A stretch of DNA of 64,000 nucleotides. Origin: Pseudoalteromonas luteoviolacea (GTDB lineage: Bacteria; Pseudomonadota; Gammaproteobacteria; Enterobacterales; Alteromonadaceae). Under the pieces are notes generated by a model, which was not told where the DNA came from, did not search any database, and saw only the letters and a list, made by a program, of their open reading frames with translations. Position numbers and translations under genes: made by a program. Every line of letters begins with the position of its first letter. Positions within the stretch are counted from its first letter, which is position 1. Of the stretch, positions 27,345-37,576 are shown one piece after another. The stretch covers positions 186,001 through 250,000 of the forward strand of contig NZ_JWIC01000005.1 in assembly GCF_000814765.1 (NCBI RefSeq). The letters are read 5' to 3'.

Positions 27345-30300
27345 ATGTCATTAACGCAATTTTCTGATTCATACATACACGACAGCTTTGAGTCTTCACA
27401 TTACAAACTACTCAGTAAAATTGGTGAAGGCGGCTTCGGTAAGGTATTTAAAGCAAAACAAAACAGTACAGGCCAATACGTCGCTATCAAATTCCTCGCC
27501 ATTGAACCTCATTGCGAAGAACAAAAAAAACTAAGATATATTGAGCGATTCAAACGAGAGACATCGCTAAGTAGCCAATTACAGCATCCTAATATCGTCA
27601 GGTTACTTGACCAGGGGCAAGTAAATGACGACTTACTTTACGGCGTATTCGAATTTGTCGAAGGACGTTCGCTACGTGAACATCTCTTATTAGAAGGGCC
27701 ATTTAGTGCACCTGAAGCAACGGATATCATGTCTCAAGTGCTAGATGCCCTCATTCACGCCCACAGTAAAGGGATTGTCCATAGGGATATAAAACCGGCC
27801 AACATCATGCTAAGCAAAACAGGTGCTAAGCTGCATGCAAAGATTCTTGATTTTGGTATCGGGACGCTCACACACGATAGTCGCCAAGCTGATTTTCGGA
27901 CTTTAACCCTCACGCAAGAAACGCTTGGTACACCCTCTTATAGTGCGCCAGAGCAATTGCGAGGCGAGCCTGCAACAACAAAAACAGATCTGTATGTATG
28001 GGGCCTTGTGTACCTTGAGTGTCTTACCGGCGCCCCAGCAATGAATGGTACGAGCGTCGCGTCTATTTACCATAAGCAACTAAGTGATGCGCACATTCCC
28101 ATGCCCAGCGCCTTACTGGGCCACCCTTTGTCAGGACTTTTACGCCGAGTCTTAAATAAAAGCGCCATTGAGCGAGTGATCACAGGTGAAGAAGCGTTTA
28201 ACGAACTAAAAGCGATTAATGTTTCTAACTTAGTTGGTATCTTATCTGAGGTTAGCCAGTCTCAAGCAGATGACGAAACCATTGTCATGCGTAACGACAG
28301 TGACACGATAAATCAGCAATTCAACTACACCGCTTTGACGGAGCGCAAACAAATAACTGTACTGGCCTTACGTTTTAGCACAACCTTTACAGATCACAGA
28401 GAGCATGATTTAGATGTTATCGACACTTTATTCAAATCTCAAAGAAGCCACTGCATCGATATCGCCACCCGCTTTGGTGCGTATCACGTAGGCAGTGTCG
28501 CCGATACGTCTCTATTCTATTTTGGTCACCCCTCTGCCAGTGAAAATGACACTCGGCTTTGTGCTCGTACAGCTTTAGAAATCATTAGTGAAATAAATAA
28601 ACGAAATTCACTGATGAAAGATGCACATGGCGCATTGCTAAATGCTCATATAGGGATTCATACTGGGGTGTTTGTCACTTACGCAAATAGTACTCCTGAA
28701 GGACATACTGCCAATGCAGCAATGACGCTGGCGAGAACGGCTCAAAGCAAACAAATACTTTGTGGTGCTGAGACAAGAGCAATATTAGAACCCTTCAGTG
28801 ATTTTGAAAAGTTTGTAGAACTCAAACTAGGACAAAGTCCAAACCCCGAGTTGGTTTTCGAATTGAAAGGGGAAAGAAAAGTAGAAGCCTTCGGGTTCAT
28901 GCGGGGTACTCGTAATCGATATGACCTCACTGGGAGAGATAACGAGCTTAAAAACGCACTTGAGCTACTCAATAATGGCATTGAAAATAAGAGAATTTCA
29001 CATATTTATGGCGAAGCTGGCATAGGGAAATCTAGGTTAATTCAAGAGATAAGGGTTAACGCGCGTAGAAGTCAGCATTTGGTTGCCCAGTGTTTACCTG
29101 AGCATAAAAATAATGCTTTGTACCCAGTGTTAACTCTTGTGAAGTATCTTTTTAATACATCCCAATTAGACGCGAACGCATTAGCCGAAGTGATTAAAAA
29201 GCATGCTAAAGCGCAAAGTAATACACTGGATGTTGAACAAGCACTTCCCGTACTTCTAATTTGGCTGCACATGGACTTAGGAGAAGTTAAGCCTTCTACG
29301 CTTCCAGCGGACGCACAAAAATCATTACTTTTTGATGTGTTGGCTGTCATGTTGATGTCCAATTTGTACAGTATTTCAGACCATAAACTTATTATTGTTG
29401 AGGATTTACATTGGGCAGATAGTACGACTGTGGCCTTTTTAAAATTCTTATCAGAAAGAATAACAGGCAACACGGTTTTATTTACTACCTCAAGGGCTCC
29501 ACTACCGACTGAGTTGAGTGAGATTAACTGTCATACCATGAAGCTCAACCGATTGACGGTAAATGCGACTAAGTCCTTCATAGAAAAGCTATTTGACTAC
29601 CATGAGGTTTCTTCGAATGTGCTAGACATCCTAATAAATAGAACGGACGGTATTCCTCTATTTATAGAAGAATTAGTGAGTATGTTGAAGCATAAACAAC
29701 TTGTTGATATGTCAAACAACCAAGTTTGCTTCAAAAGCCCCGAACACCTTGAGCTGGTACCTAGCAGCTTAAGAGAGTCGCTACAACAAAAACTAGATAA
29801 CCTATCACACGCGAAAGAAACAGCTCAAATTGCCGCAACTATTGGGAGAGAGTTCGAATATCACCTATTGGTTAAGTCCTCTACACTAAGCGAAAATCAA
29901 ATTCAGAATGACTTGAATGAGCTTATTAAAAATGATCTCGTCATACATCAACGAAGAGTAGAAAGTGATAGCTATATATTCAAACATGCCTTAGTCAGAG
30001 ACGCATCTTATGAAAGCATGAGTTTAAGTGCCAGAGAACAAGCACACGAAAATATCGCAATGACTTTGCAAGCCAACTTTGATGAACAAAAGTCAGACTC
30101 ACCCTTTTTGATTGCTACTCACTTCTCCAAAGCGTCACGATTTAATGACGCAATCCATTACGCCGTAACGGCTGCAAGACAAGCGCTGATCCTCTCATTA
30201 GAATTTGAAGCTCAAGAGTACTGTGATCTTGCCTATACTTGGAACACAAAAATTAGTAACCAAGAGCATGCACAAATTAATGAATTGGCTATCAGTGCAA

Positions 30301-31430
30301 CTCTGATCCCGAGTCTGATTGTTGGCGAAAACTACGCGCCTAAAAAATTAAATGAAGTCTCGCTGCGTTGTCATGAAATAATTAACTACAGAATCGCTCA
30401 AAACCTAATAACTCCCGACGAGAAAAAATACGCATTGACCATCTTATGGGCAAGCTTTTTATGGAAAAATAACCGGGGTACAAGATCTGAGACCTTTGAA
30501 GCTATACAAGAATTTAATCGATTTGCGATTCAAGCAGAATTAAAAGAACAAGTTTTGTTTTCTGAAGTGCTTGAAGGTTGTTTTTATTGGAGTACTGGCG
30601 AATTTACAAAATCCATTAAAGTGCTTAATGATACGCTCAATAAGTTGAATGAAATATCAACTGACGTGAGCTCATTTATACAACATTACGGACTAGATGC
30701 ACAAACCTATGCGCTCAGTATTTTAGCTTTAAGTTACACAGCAACTGCACGTTTTGAATTGGCGAAGCAAACCATTGAGGCTGCAATTGACCGAGGGCTA
30801 TTGTTAGGACATGCAGGGAATACATGCTACGCCTATACGTGTGCAGCTTTACTCTTCAATATTACAGGTGAACGAGACAAGCTCATTCAGATCATTGACA
30901 GCGTTGATCTACTCCAGGACAAATACGGTCCTCAATTTATTGCAAGTGTAACGGCAATACCAAAAGATGCACTAGCATCAAAGACGGTGAATGCTAAACA
31001 GTATCTTGACGGGTTATTAAGTGCCAAAATTGTGCATTGGAACCCTATCATGGAATCCGTCTACTTACGTAACCTACTCACTTTAGAGAAATACGAAGAA
31101 ATAATAGAAAGAACGGCCAAGACGCTTCAGCTTATTAAAGATTACGGTGAATATAATTATCAAGCCGATATTTTATCTTTTAGAGCCATAGCCCTCTTCA
31201 AAACGGGTAAAACCGAAGAAAGCAAAAAATTATTCGAAAGTTCAGCTAATGTAGCGAAAGAGCAAGCATCTCTATTGCAAGAAATTCAAAATCAACAGAA
31301 TTATTTAGCTTGCTTTCCAGATGATAGTTTGTGGCAATCCAGCTACCAACACTCTACCTCTGCAATACCCAGTGAATTCATACAACAATTCAAAAATGGC
31401 ATAGCCGCCATTGAATCTAAAGCAACATAG
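27345..31430 (+). CDS. TOMM-system kinase/cyclase-homology/AAA fusion protein
   Basis: A 1361-aa multidomain regulator. Residues 20-290 are a Hanks-type Ser/Thr kinase with GEGGFGKV, Lys 49, HRDIKPAN (Asp 148), DFG (169-171) and APE (201-203). About 335-480 is a nucleotide-cyclase-homology domain. It keeps an Asp in the ADT/FYFG block but lacks the usual first metal Asp (RFSTTF instead of a D-x-GFT loop), so it may be inactive. Then comes an AAA/STAND ATPase with Walker A GEAGIGKS near 556 and Walker B LIIVEDLHW near 683, followed by helical, TPR-like repeats to the C-terminus. This order and length match the kinase/cyclase fusion proteins linked to TOMM RiPP clusters. Immediately upstream of the precursor, it probably regulates production or immunity. 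The ATG at 27345 is the only likely start. Confidence 0.9.
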   Translation: MSLTQFSDSYIHDSFESSHYKLLSKIGEGGFGKVFKAKQNSTGQYVAIKFLAIEPHCEEQKKLRYIERFKRETSLSSQLQHPNIVRLLDQGQVNDDLLYGVFEFVEGRSLREHLLLEGPFSAPEATDIMSQVLDALIHAHSKGIVHRDIKPANIMLSKTGAKLHAKILDFGIGTLTHDSRQADFRTLTLTQETLGTPSYSAPEQLRGEPATTKTDLYVWGLVYLECLTGAPAMNGTSVASIYHKQLSDAHIPMPSALLGHPLSGLLRRVLNKSAIERVITGEEAFNELKAINVSNLVGILSEVSQSQADDETIVMRNDSDTINQQFNYTALTERKQITVLALRFSTTFTDHREHDLDVIDTLFKSQRSHCIDIATRFGAYHVGSVADTSLFYFGHPSASENDTRLCARTALEIISEINKRNSLMKDAHGALLNAHIGIHTGVFVTYANSTPEGHTANAAMTLARTAQSKQILCGAETRAILEPFSDFEKFVELKLGQSPNPELVFELKGERKVEAFGFMRGTRNRYDLTGRDNELKNALELLNNGIENKRISHIYGEAGIGKSRLIQEIRVNARRSQHLVAQCLPEHKNNALYPVLTLVKYLFNTSQLDANALAEVIKKHAKAQSNTLDVEQALPVLLIWLHMDLGEVKPSTLPADAQKSLLFDVLAVMLMSNLYSISDHKLIIVEDLHWADSTTVAFLKFLSERITGNTVLFTTSRAPLPTELSEINCHTMKLNRLTVNATKSFIEKLFDYHEVSSNVLDILINRTDGIPLFIEELVSMLKHKQLVDMSNNQVCFKSPEHLELVPSSLRESLQQKLDNLSHAKETAQIAATIGREFEYHLLVKSSTLSENQIQNDLNELIKNDLVIHQRRVESDSYIFKHALVRDASYESMSLSAREQAHENIAMTLQANFDEQKSDSPFLIATHFSKASRFNDAIHYAVTAARQALILSLEFEAQEYCDLAYTWNTKISNQEHAQINELAISATLIPSLIVGENYAPKKLNEVSLRCHEIINYRIAQNLITPDEKKYALTILWASFLWKNNRGTRSETFEAIQEFNRFAIQAELKEQVLFSEVLEGCFYWSTGEFTKSIKVLNDTLNKLNEISTDVSSFIQHYGLDAQTYALSILALSYTATARFELAKQTIEAAIDRGLLLGHAGNTCYAYTCAALLFNITGERDKLIQIIDSVDLLQDKYGPQFIASVTAIPKDALASKTVNAKQYLDGLLSAKIVHWNPIMESVYLRNLLTLEKYEEIIERTAKTLQLIKDYGEYNYQADILSFRAIALFKTGKTEESKKLFESSANVAKEQASLLQEIQNQQNYLACFPDDSLWQSSYQHSTSAIPSEFIQQFKNGIAAIESKAT

Positions 31431-31442
31431 GAATAGATATAA

Positions 31443-32222
31443 ATGACATATCCTTTAATGCCTCAACAACCATTGCCTAAAGAAGGCGAAAAATTTGATG
31501 CAACACCGCTAGAGCTTAGCCACGTCAACCTTGCTATGCATGACACTTGGTTAAGAGCTATTTCCATTGTATGGAATACGAAGCTAAATGAAATCCCATG
31601 GAAATTCGAAGAAACGACTGTAGGTGACAAAACAGCTAAGCGCTGGGTGCAACTTACTGGATTAACGCAAGAACAAATTAATGAATACGAAGCATCTGAC
31701 GCCGAAAACACAGATGGTGAACCTAAAGATAAGACTTTTTACAAGACGTATAAAGCGTTTTTAATTGGTAACCCACTTGCTGCTTTTGGTGTCCTAGGCT
31801 TCAATGACCCTGATGAATATGCCCGAGAATGCCAACCAGCTGCTTTACCTCCAATTTCCGTAATATGTGCGACAGACGCACTAGAAAGAATTAAAAAGGT
31901 GGAAGCCGGTATTGAGGCAAATGAAACCCCTCTAGCACCCAGCTTAGAAGCGCAAATTCTTCGTCGATTCAAAAGATATGCTAACTTAAGCCAAACTCGA
32001 AATGGTGCGCTTTCGATCGAAGAATATCTTCAAAACCCATATGAGTTTAAGCAAGGTGAAAATGGTTGGTACACTCAAGATGAGACAGCTCCAGCATTAT
32101 TATTATCTCAATTAGTTTTGGTTATTCCACCATCACCAAAGGACCCTCAAGACCAAGCTATGGCATTAGCCGACTACAAATTAGCTGGATTATCATATCC
32201 TTGCACTATGTGCGCGCAATAA
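31443..32222 (+). CDS. TOMM precursor-like protein (BMA_0021 type), Cys-ending
   Basis: A 259-aa soluble protein with 12 bases between it and the kinase gene. It has an unusually long leader-like body: LELSHVNLAMHDTWLRAISIVW, then KTYKAFLIGNPLAAFGVLGF, then about 80 residues with LEAQILRRFKRYANLSQ. It ends in a short tail, LAGLSYPCTMCAQ, with two Cys and a Thr that could be cyclised to thiazolines/oxazoline. Length about 260-275 with Cys at the extreme C-terminus, next to a kinase/cyclase fusion and a YcaO protein, is the hallmark of the BMA_0021-type TOMM precursor family. The core is inferred to be the last 8-9 residues. A terminator hairpin follows. Confidence 0.8.
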   Translation: MTYPLMPQQPLPKEGEKFDATPLELSHVNLAMHDTWLRAISIVWNTKLNEIPWKFEETTVGDKTAKRWVQLTGLTQEQINEYEASDAENTDGEPKDKTFYKTYKAFLIGNPLAAFGVLGFNDPDEYARECQPAALPPISVICATDALERIKKVEAGIEANETPLAPSLEAQILRRFKRYANLSQTRNGALSIEEYLQNPYEFKQGENGWYTQDETAPALLLSQLVLVIPPSPKDPQDQAMALADYKLAGLSYPCTMCAQ

Positions 32223-32234
32223 GTATTAAAAATA

Positions 32235-32259
32235 AAAGGTTGAGCTTCTCAACCTTTTA
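32235..32259 (+). terminator. Intercistronic terminator after the precursor
   Basis: AAAAGGTTGAG (32235-32245) pairs exactly with CTCAACCTTTT (32249-32259) around a three-base loop. The T-run is only four long, so partial read-through is likely. This would make precursor mRNA more abundant than the enzyme mRNA. Confidence 0.75.
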
Positions 32260-32271
32260 ATGTGAGTTAAC

Positions 32272-33183
32272 ATGATAAAAACTATTCTTTGTGGGACGAA
32301 TTATGGTTCAGTCTACCTTAGGAGCCTGCTGATCAACGAAAGCTTCAGCGTAAATGCACTATTCTCACGAGGTGGAGAACGTTCTCTAGATATTGCTAAG
32401 CGATTAAATGTTACAAATTACAATACCCTCGATGAAGTGCCTGATACATTTGAGCTTGCTATCGTTGCATTACCAAAAGAAGTTGCCCTACAGACTGCAC
32501 GCCACTTTTTACAACGCAAAACAGCTGTACTGCTTGAACACCCTATTGATTTAAAAGACTTTAAAAAACTGCAAACCCTTGCACAGCAATACAACACCAA
32601 ATTGTTCATTAATTCACACTTTTTATATATGGAAAACATTGCTGATTTTATAAAAAGGTCAAAGCAACTGCCTCAAAAAGAACTAATCGGTGTATCTGTG
32701 AATTGCTATGCTCGAACTTTATATTCTACGCTAGACATATTGTATGAGTATTTAGGTGAGCCCTGCGTTGACACTATCCAATCGATAGAATGCCCAGACT
32801 ATAAAATTGCTATCATCCAGTTTAAATATATCAATGTATCAATGAAGATTTTTAAATCTATTGGCGAGAAAGATGATATAAAAGACTCGATAGTCGGGCA
32901 TAATATTATTAATTACTATGGGTCCACTTCTTTATCTCTGACAGGTTCATGGGGGACGACAGTTACGTCGAAATTACCTGAGCCAAATTCTCTTTCAAAT
33001 ATACAAAAATTCTCAGATACATCCATCGACATGAACAAGCTGCTTTCATTCAGAGAGAATGCGATAGGACATGTATTAAGCTCTGTAGAACGCGCACTCC
33101 TGTTTAATCACTCGCCTACAGAGTTTTGTCTGAACAGAGCGTTAAGTATCGTTACTCTTTACGATATATTGAAGGAAGCTTAA
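32272..33183 (+). CDS. Thiazolinyl-imide-reductase-like (PchG/Irp3) oxidoreductase
   Basis: A 303-aa NAD(P)-binding Gfo/Idh/MocA-fold protein. CGTNYGSVYLRSL at residues 7-19 is the thiazolinyl imide reductase form of the Rossmann start (CGT-x-x-G), and LLEHPIDL near residue 86 carries EHP in place of the EKP of sugar dehydrogenases. LFINSHFLYMENIADFI is also as in the family. PchG and Irp3 reduce the thiazoline of siderophores such as pyochelin and yersiniabactin to thiazolidine. In this cassette the likely substrate is the azoline installed by the YcaO protein. The last 120 residues diverge from siderophore enzymes. The stop overlaps the YcaO start (TAATG). Confidence 0.78.
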   Translation: MIKTILCGTNYGSVYLRSLLINESFSVNALFSRGGERSLDIAKRLNVTNYNTLDEVPDTFELAIVALPKEVALQTARHFLQRKTAVLLEHPIDLKDFKKLQTLAQQYNTKLFINSHFLYMENIADFIKRSKQLPQKELIGVSVNCYARTLYSTLDILYEYLGEPCVDTIQSIECPDYKIAIIQFKYINVSMKIFKSIGEKDDIKDSIVGHNIINYYGSTSLSLTGSWGTTVTSKLPEPNSLSNIQKFSDTSIDMNKLLSFRENAIGHVLSSVERALLFNHSPTEFCLNRALSIVTLYDILKEA

Positions 33184-35117
33184 TGTTTTTAGATTATAAA
33201 ATTGCAATTACTTATAAAAATAATATTTGCTCGTACATCCAAAGTGACTACTTATTAATCTTAACTGAAACATCAACTAAATTGTTTAAAAGTGCTTGGT
33301 TTTTGCACCTAGCCAGCATGCTCGATAAAGCAGTCCCGCCATCGACTTATGCAAGTACGCTTGATGACGCATCTAAAATTCAACTCTTTCAAATGCTTGA
33401 TGAACTATGCTTCGAAGGGGTTATTTGTAATGCCAGTAGCCCTATAAAGCGCACTATTGTCGACACCCAGAAGGATGAACTAGGCGACAATGTACTTTAT
33501 CTCTCAGATATCTTTCAATTGGCTACAACAGAAATAACTTCACCTAAACAGCTCGTTTCTTACATAGAAGGAAAGCGAATACTTGGGCCTTTAATTTCTA
33601 ACGACACTGAAAAAGAACAACTTGTACACCGAATATTAGCCAGCGATCCTATTAGAACGTGGTTTGAAAACAAGTTTGCCATTAAGACTAAGCGACCAGC
33701 AATAAGTCAGGCACTCTCCGAAGCGTGTTTGAATACACTCTACAGTGTTACATCATCCCAGTACTTCTTTCATGATACGCCTTATCAATTGTACCGTGAC
33801 GCACCTGAATTATGGCCAAGACCGCTCCATATCGTCGATAATGGCGACTGTAAAACTCAAGATGGAGGCTTGCGACAACAACCTGCATCAACCACATTGT
33901 CCAGACTAACAAAGTATTTAGGCTCCCCCTTAAGCGTAGTTAATTCAATTAGAGAGATAAGTCGAGACAATGGCCTAAATTACAAAACATATCGAGCAAG
34001 CTTTAACAAAACTATTCGCAAAGACGAAGAACCGACTGTCAGTTCGTATGAAATTGCAGCCTTAGGTAAAGGTAAAACAGAAGAGCAAGCCAAAATGAGT
34101 GCAATTGGTGAATGTTTCGAGCGATATGCTGCCTTTTACCAAGGTAATGAGCAAAGTTTTATTGCCCCATATAGTGCCATTGCAGACAAAGCGTTTCGTC
34201 CTGAGGAGCTAAATTCGCTCTCTCACCAACAAAAACAAAATTATAAAACAATCAACTACCCTTCAAAGTCGAGTGACAGTAGGTATAACAATTTTACAGC
34301 CCAAGAACACTGTCATTGGTACCCAGGTATTTCCCTTACTTCAAATACAGTTAAGTATTTTCCACTAAATTATGTCTTTGCTGATGCACCACATGGGTTT
34401 AACTATAGCTCTTGGACCTCCAATGGATGTGCTGCAGGTCAGACAATAGAAGAAGCTGCGCTTCAAGGCATTTTCGAAGTTGTAGAAAGAGACGCTATTG
34501 CAATTTGGTGGTATAACAAATTAGTACTCCCTAATGTTGACTTAAATACTGTGGACGAAGGGGTTATCGCCGCATTAAATAGCGACTTGGGCTTAGACTG
34601 GCAATGCCAGTTGCTAGATGCAACCCATGATATTGATATACCTGTCTATATCGCTATCGCTCGTAATGCTAAAACGCACGAATGTATTTTTGGGTTTGGC
34701 TGTCACTTATCACCCAATATTGCCATTGAAAGAGCCATTTCTGAAATGTGCCAAGTCCTAGACGTGAAAGATAAACACAGTGCAATGTTTGATTTTAAAT
34801 CACTAGAAAACGAAGCGTTTTTAAATGGCTGCCACCATCAGCCCAAAAAATTACCAAAAAGCAGTTCTCTTAGTAACATTAAACAATGCTTAGAAGATTG
34901 CCTTAATAAATTGTCTGCTTGTGATTTAGACACTTTTATCATTGACTACAATCGACCTGAGATCCCATTAAAGTGCGTAAAAGTAATTATTCCTGGCACA
35001 AATCATATGTGGCCTCAATTCGCAAATGAACGGCTTTACTCTGTCCCCGTCAAACAAGGCTTATTGCAGGAAAAAAGCGCTGAATATGAACTCAATCAAA
35101 TACCACTTTATTTGTAA
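33183..35117 (+). CDS. TOMM cyclodehydratase: leader-binding domain fused to YcaO
   Basis: The start at 33183 overlaps the previous stop by one base and has AAGGAAG upstream; in-frame codons from 33126 lie inside the previous gene. The 644-aa protein has an N-terminal winged-helix leader-recognition region with an E1-like remnant (about 1-220). A YcaO domain follows from about 235. ATP/Mg residues are visible in AIGECFERYAA (Glu 310, Glu 313, Arg 314) and EVVERDAIAIWW (Glu 432, Glu 435, Arg 436). It ends NQIPLYL, similar to the proline-containing YcaO C-termini. It should use ATP to cyclise Cys/Thr of the precursor to azolines. The E1-like part lacks the CxxC zinc knuckles of typical C proteins. 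Confidence 0.92.
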   Translation: MFLDYKIAITYKNNICSYIQSDYLLILTETSTKLFKSAWFLHLASMLDKAVPPSTYASTLDDASKIQLFQMLDELCFEGVICNASSPIKRTIVDTQKDELGDNVLYLSDIFQLATTEITSPKQLVSYIEGKRILGPLISNDTEKEQLVHRILASDPIRTWFENKFAIKTKRPAISQALSEACLNTLYSVTSSQYFFHDTPYQLYRDAPELWPRPLHIVDNGDCKTQDGGLRQQPASTTLSRLTKYLGSPLSVVNSIREISRDNGLNYKTYRASFNKTIRKDEEPTVSSYEIAALGKGKTEEQAKMSAIGECFERYAAFYQGNEQSFIAPYSAIADKAFRPEELNSLSHQQKQNYKTINYPSKSSDSRYNNFTAQEHCHWYPGISLTSNTVKYFPLNYVFADAPHGFNYSSWTSNGCAAGQTIEEAALQGIFEVVERDAIAIWWYNKLVLPNVDLNTVDEGVIAALNSDLGLDWQCQLLDATHDIDIPVYIAIARNAKTHECIFGFGCHLSPNIAIERAISEMCQVLDVKDKHSAMFDFKSLENEAFLNGCHHQPKKLPKSSSLSNIKQCLEDCLNKLSACDLDTFIIDYNRPEIPLKCVKVIIPGTNHMWPQFANERLYSVPVKQGLLQEKSAEYELNQIPLYL

Positions 35118-35143
35118 TTGTGTTACTTACCTCTAAATAGCAC

Positions 35144-35177
35144 AGAGCCTTCTCATAGACACGATACAGAAGGCTCT
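35144..35177 (+). terminator. Stem-loop after the YcaO gene
   Basis: AGAGCCTTCT (35144-35153) and AGAAGGCTCT (35168-35177) form a perfect 10-bp stem with a 14-base loop. No T-run follows. It marks the end of the TOMM operon. Confidence 0.6.
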
Positions 35178-35352
35178 ACATAAAAATCATAATATGGCTG
35201 TTATATTTGTGGCTTGAGGTTAGCTCATAAATAAAATATGCAGTACTATCACATAAAAGAAAATCAAAAAAAGCGTCTAATCATCAATACAAATTTGTTT
35301 TGGTAAAGTGTTGAAATCTCGCTCTATATTTAATCAGAATCCTTTGGCTCAA

Positions 35353-37377
35353 TTACAACTTAAAACGCGCCACCAGCTGCGCTAAAAACTGCGCTAAATT
35401 AGTCAGAGACTCTGCATCGTTTGCCAGCGCTTTGGTCGACGATACATTGCAACTTGCCACCTCTTTTGCTTCTAACATCACGGTTTCAATTTGCTGGCAG
35501 TCTTCCTCTTGTAAATGCGCATATTCTGCCACTTGCTTGCTTAAGCTGTTCACTTCCAATAACGCGTGACTTATCTGATCAATATCCATTGCCAATACTT
35601 TTATTTGCTCAACACATTCAGATACATCAGTTTGTCCACTATTGATGACTTCAGCTGCCCGCTTCGTATCATGTTGTAAAGAGGAGATCATTTTATTTAT
35701 CTCTTCTGTTGAGTCCTGCGTTCTGGAAGCAAGCGTGCGTACCTCGTCCGCAACAACTGCAAACCCTCTTCCCTGCTCACCTGCTCTTGCAGCTTCTATT
35801 GCGGCATTAAGAGCCAGTAAATTGGTTTGCTCAGCGATAGAGACGATTGTATCGAGAATAGAGCCTATGTTAGTACTATGTTCACTTAAGCTTGACATGA
35901 CTTCAACAGCTTGCTGCATTTTATTATCTAATGACTGAATATGTGTCTGGTTGTCTACCACTACACTAGAAGCTTGTGCGCCAAATTCATTTGCCTGCAT
36001 CAAGCTATCCAGACTTTGTTTTGCGCTGAGTGATACTTGAACAGCTGATTTAGACACAGCTTGTGCTAAGTTTGTCGCATTGTCCATGCGTGCCATTTGA
36101 GAGGCAGAGCGACCAGCAAGCCCATGGTTTTCTGTCAAAGATTTTTCAGAAAACGCATTCAGTTCGCTAATTTTAAGATTAATTTCTGTAAGCAGGTTGC
36201 TTAAGCTTGTTTGTACTTTTTTCATATTATCAACTAAATTGCCAAACTCATCATCATTGCGTTTTTTTATATCAAGAGAAAAATCACCGACAGCAAGGTA
36301 GTTTAGCACTTTATTTACTGATAATAGCGGTATCAACATGGCCCTGCTCGTTGACGTAGCAATGATGATTGCTAACGCGACCAGTGTAATAACCACCAAG
36401 ATAGTCCCCGTCTTGGCGCTAGTGATGAGCTCATCAGTAGAGTGTTGAGACTCAGTCAATAATAACTTCGTTTTGTCTCTCATATCGCTCAGAGAACTAA
36501 GCACATGACTAGAATACTGTTCGGCTTGGCGATAGGTATTTACAACATCTACTGTAAGCCTGTGTTTTTTTATCAGTGCTTCATATGCGTGACCTGGATT
36601 TACTAACAACGCATTCAACTGCCCAACAACAGCAATAAATTCAGCAAAAATACTGCCACTGTTAACCCCTTGCGCTTGGCGCTGCAAAAAAGCAAAGTTG
36701 TTTTCAATATCTTTCACAATGAATGACACATCGCTTTTATGAGGCTCAATTTTTTCGTTCGGTAAATTAATAATCTGCTGAATGTTATTCTCTAAGGTGA
36801 AAAGCGCATCATCAATACGAAACCCGGTGCCAACCATCTCTTCTAACTGCGCTTGTGGTGCATTTTCAATTAACTCAATGCTGAGCATCGCTTCACTGGC
36901 TTTTTGCCTGTTAACAATTAACGTCTGAAGTATCGCATTAAGACCATTTTGAGTTTCAATCAGTGAGATTTTTAGTGATAACATCTTATATACGGCTTGC
37001 TCAAGCTTAGACATATTGTCTTCAGTCTTTATAAGCAAAGCGCTTAATTCGGGTGCGTGTGATATTTTTGAATGTAAGTGACTCGTCAACTCATGTCGTT
37101 GTTGTAAAGTTGACTTAATCCGAGAAGAGGCAGCCGTCACTTCATTAAGTGTTTGCATATTAAATGTTTGTGCAACCTGCATTGCAAGTCTTAATTCTTG
37201 CAACTTAAGCGCTTCAACAGCATGTTGGCTCGGTAGCGTGACCTCTAATACTTGCCTGTTGGCGTCACTAACTTGAGAGAGCGCAACGTAAGCCAGTACA
37301 CAAGCGACAATTAATAACCCGCCTATCGCACCAAAACCCGCAATAATTTTTTGCTTAATTGATAACCGTTTAAGCAT
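35353..37377 (-). CDS. Methyl-accepting chemotaxis protein
   Basis: A chemoreceptor of 674 aa from the ATG at 37377 ([12 protein letters not shown]); an upstream ATG at 37416 is also in frame. The first membrane helix (about 12-35) is followed by a helical periplasmic sensor of about 290 residues. A second helix follows near 322-345, then a HAMP domain ([18 protein letters not shown]). The cytoplasmic signalling hairpin contains the conserved tip [20 protein letters not shown] with [12 protein letters not shown]. The ligand is unknown; the sensor has no Cache or PAS motif that I recognise. It is transcribed against the TOMM operon. Confidence 0.93.
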   Translation of the reverse strand: MLKRLSIKQKIIAGFGAIGGLLIVACVLAYVALSQVSDANRQVLEVTLPSQHAVEALKLQELRLAMQVAQTFNMQTLNEVTAASSRIKSTLQQRHELTSHLHSKISHAPELSALLIKTEDNMSKLEQAVYKMLSLKISLIETQNGLNAILQTLIVNRQKASEAMLSIELIENAPQAQLEEMVGTGFRIDDALFTLENNIQQIINLPNEKIEPHKSDVSFIVKDIENNFAFLQRQAQGVNSGSIFAEFIAVVGQLNALLVNPGHAYEALIKKHRLTVDVVNTYRQAEQYSSHVLSSLSDMRDKTKLLLTESQHSTDELITSAKTGTILVVITLVALAIIIATSTSRAMLIPLLSVNKVLNYLAVGDFSLDIKKRNDDEFGNLVDNMKKVQTSLSNLLTEINLKISELNAFSEKSLTENHGLAGRSASQMARMDNATNLAQAVSKSAVQVSLSAKQSLDSLMQANEFGAQASSVVVDNQTHIQSLDNKMQQAVEVMSSLSEHSTNIGSILDTIVSIAEQTNLLALNAAIEAARAGEQGRGFAVVADEVRTLASRTQDSTEEINKMISSLQHDTKRAAEVINSGQTDVSECVEQIKVLAMDIDQISHALLEVNSLSKQVAEYAHLQEEDCQQIETVMLEAKEVASCNVSSTKALANDAESLTNLAQFLAQLVARFKL

Positions 37378-37576
37378 CGCCAAAGCCCAACCTAACAAAC
37401 ACATAAAATGTCGCATCCGCGTTATTCTATGTTTTGGTGGAAACTATTAAACCGTACTTAAATAGTTTAGTTAGTTGATATAAAATCACCAATCTAGGTC
37501 GTAAATAGTTAAAGTTAGCTTTGAATTGACAAGTTTATAAACCTATCCCAACTCATAAAGTGCCTCCACTCAAAAG

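Noticed and set aside
33126..33182. Extended N-terminus of the YcaO protein
   Set aside because: The extra 19 codons lie inside the reductase gene, and AAGGAAG with an ATG at 33183 is the obvious start.
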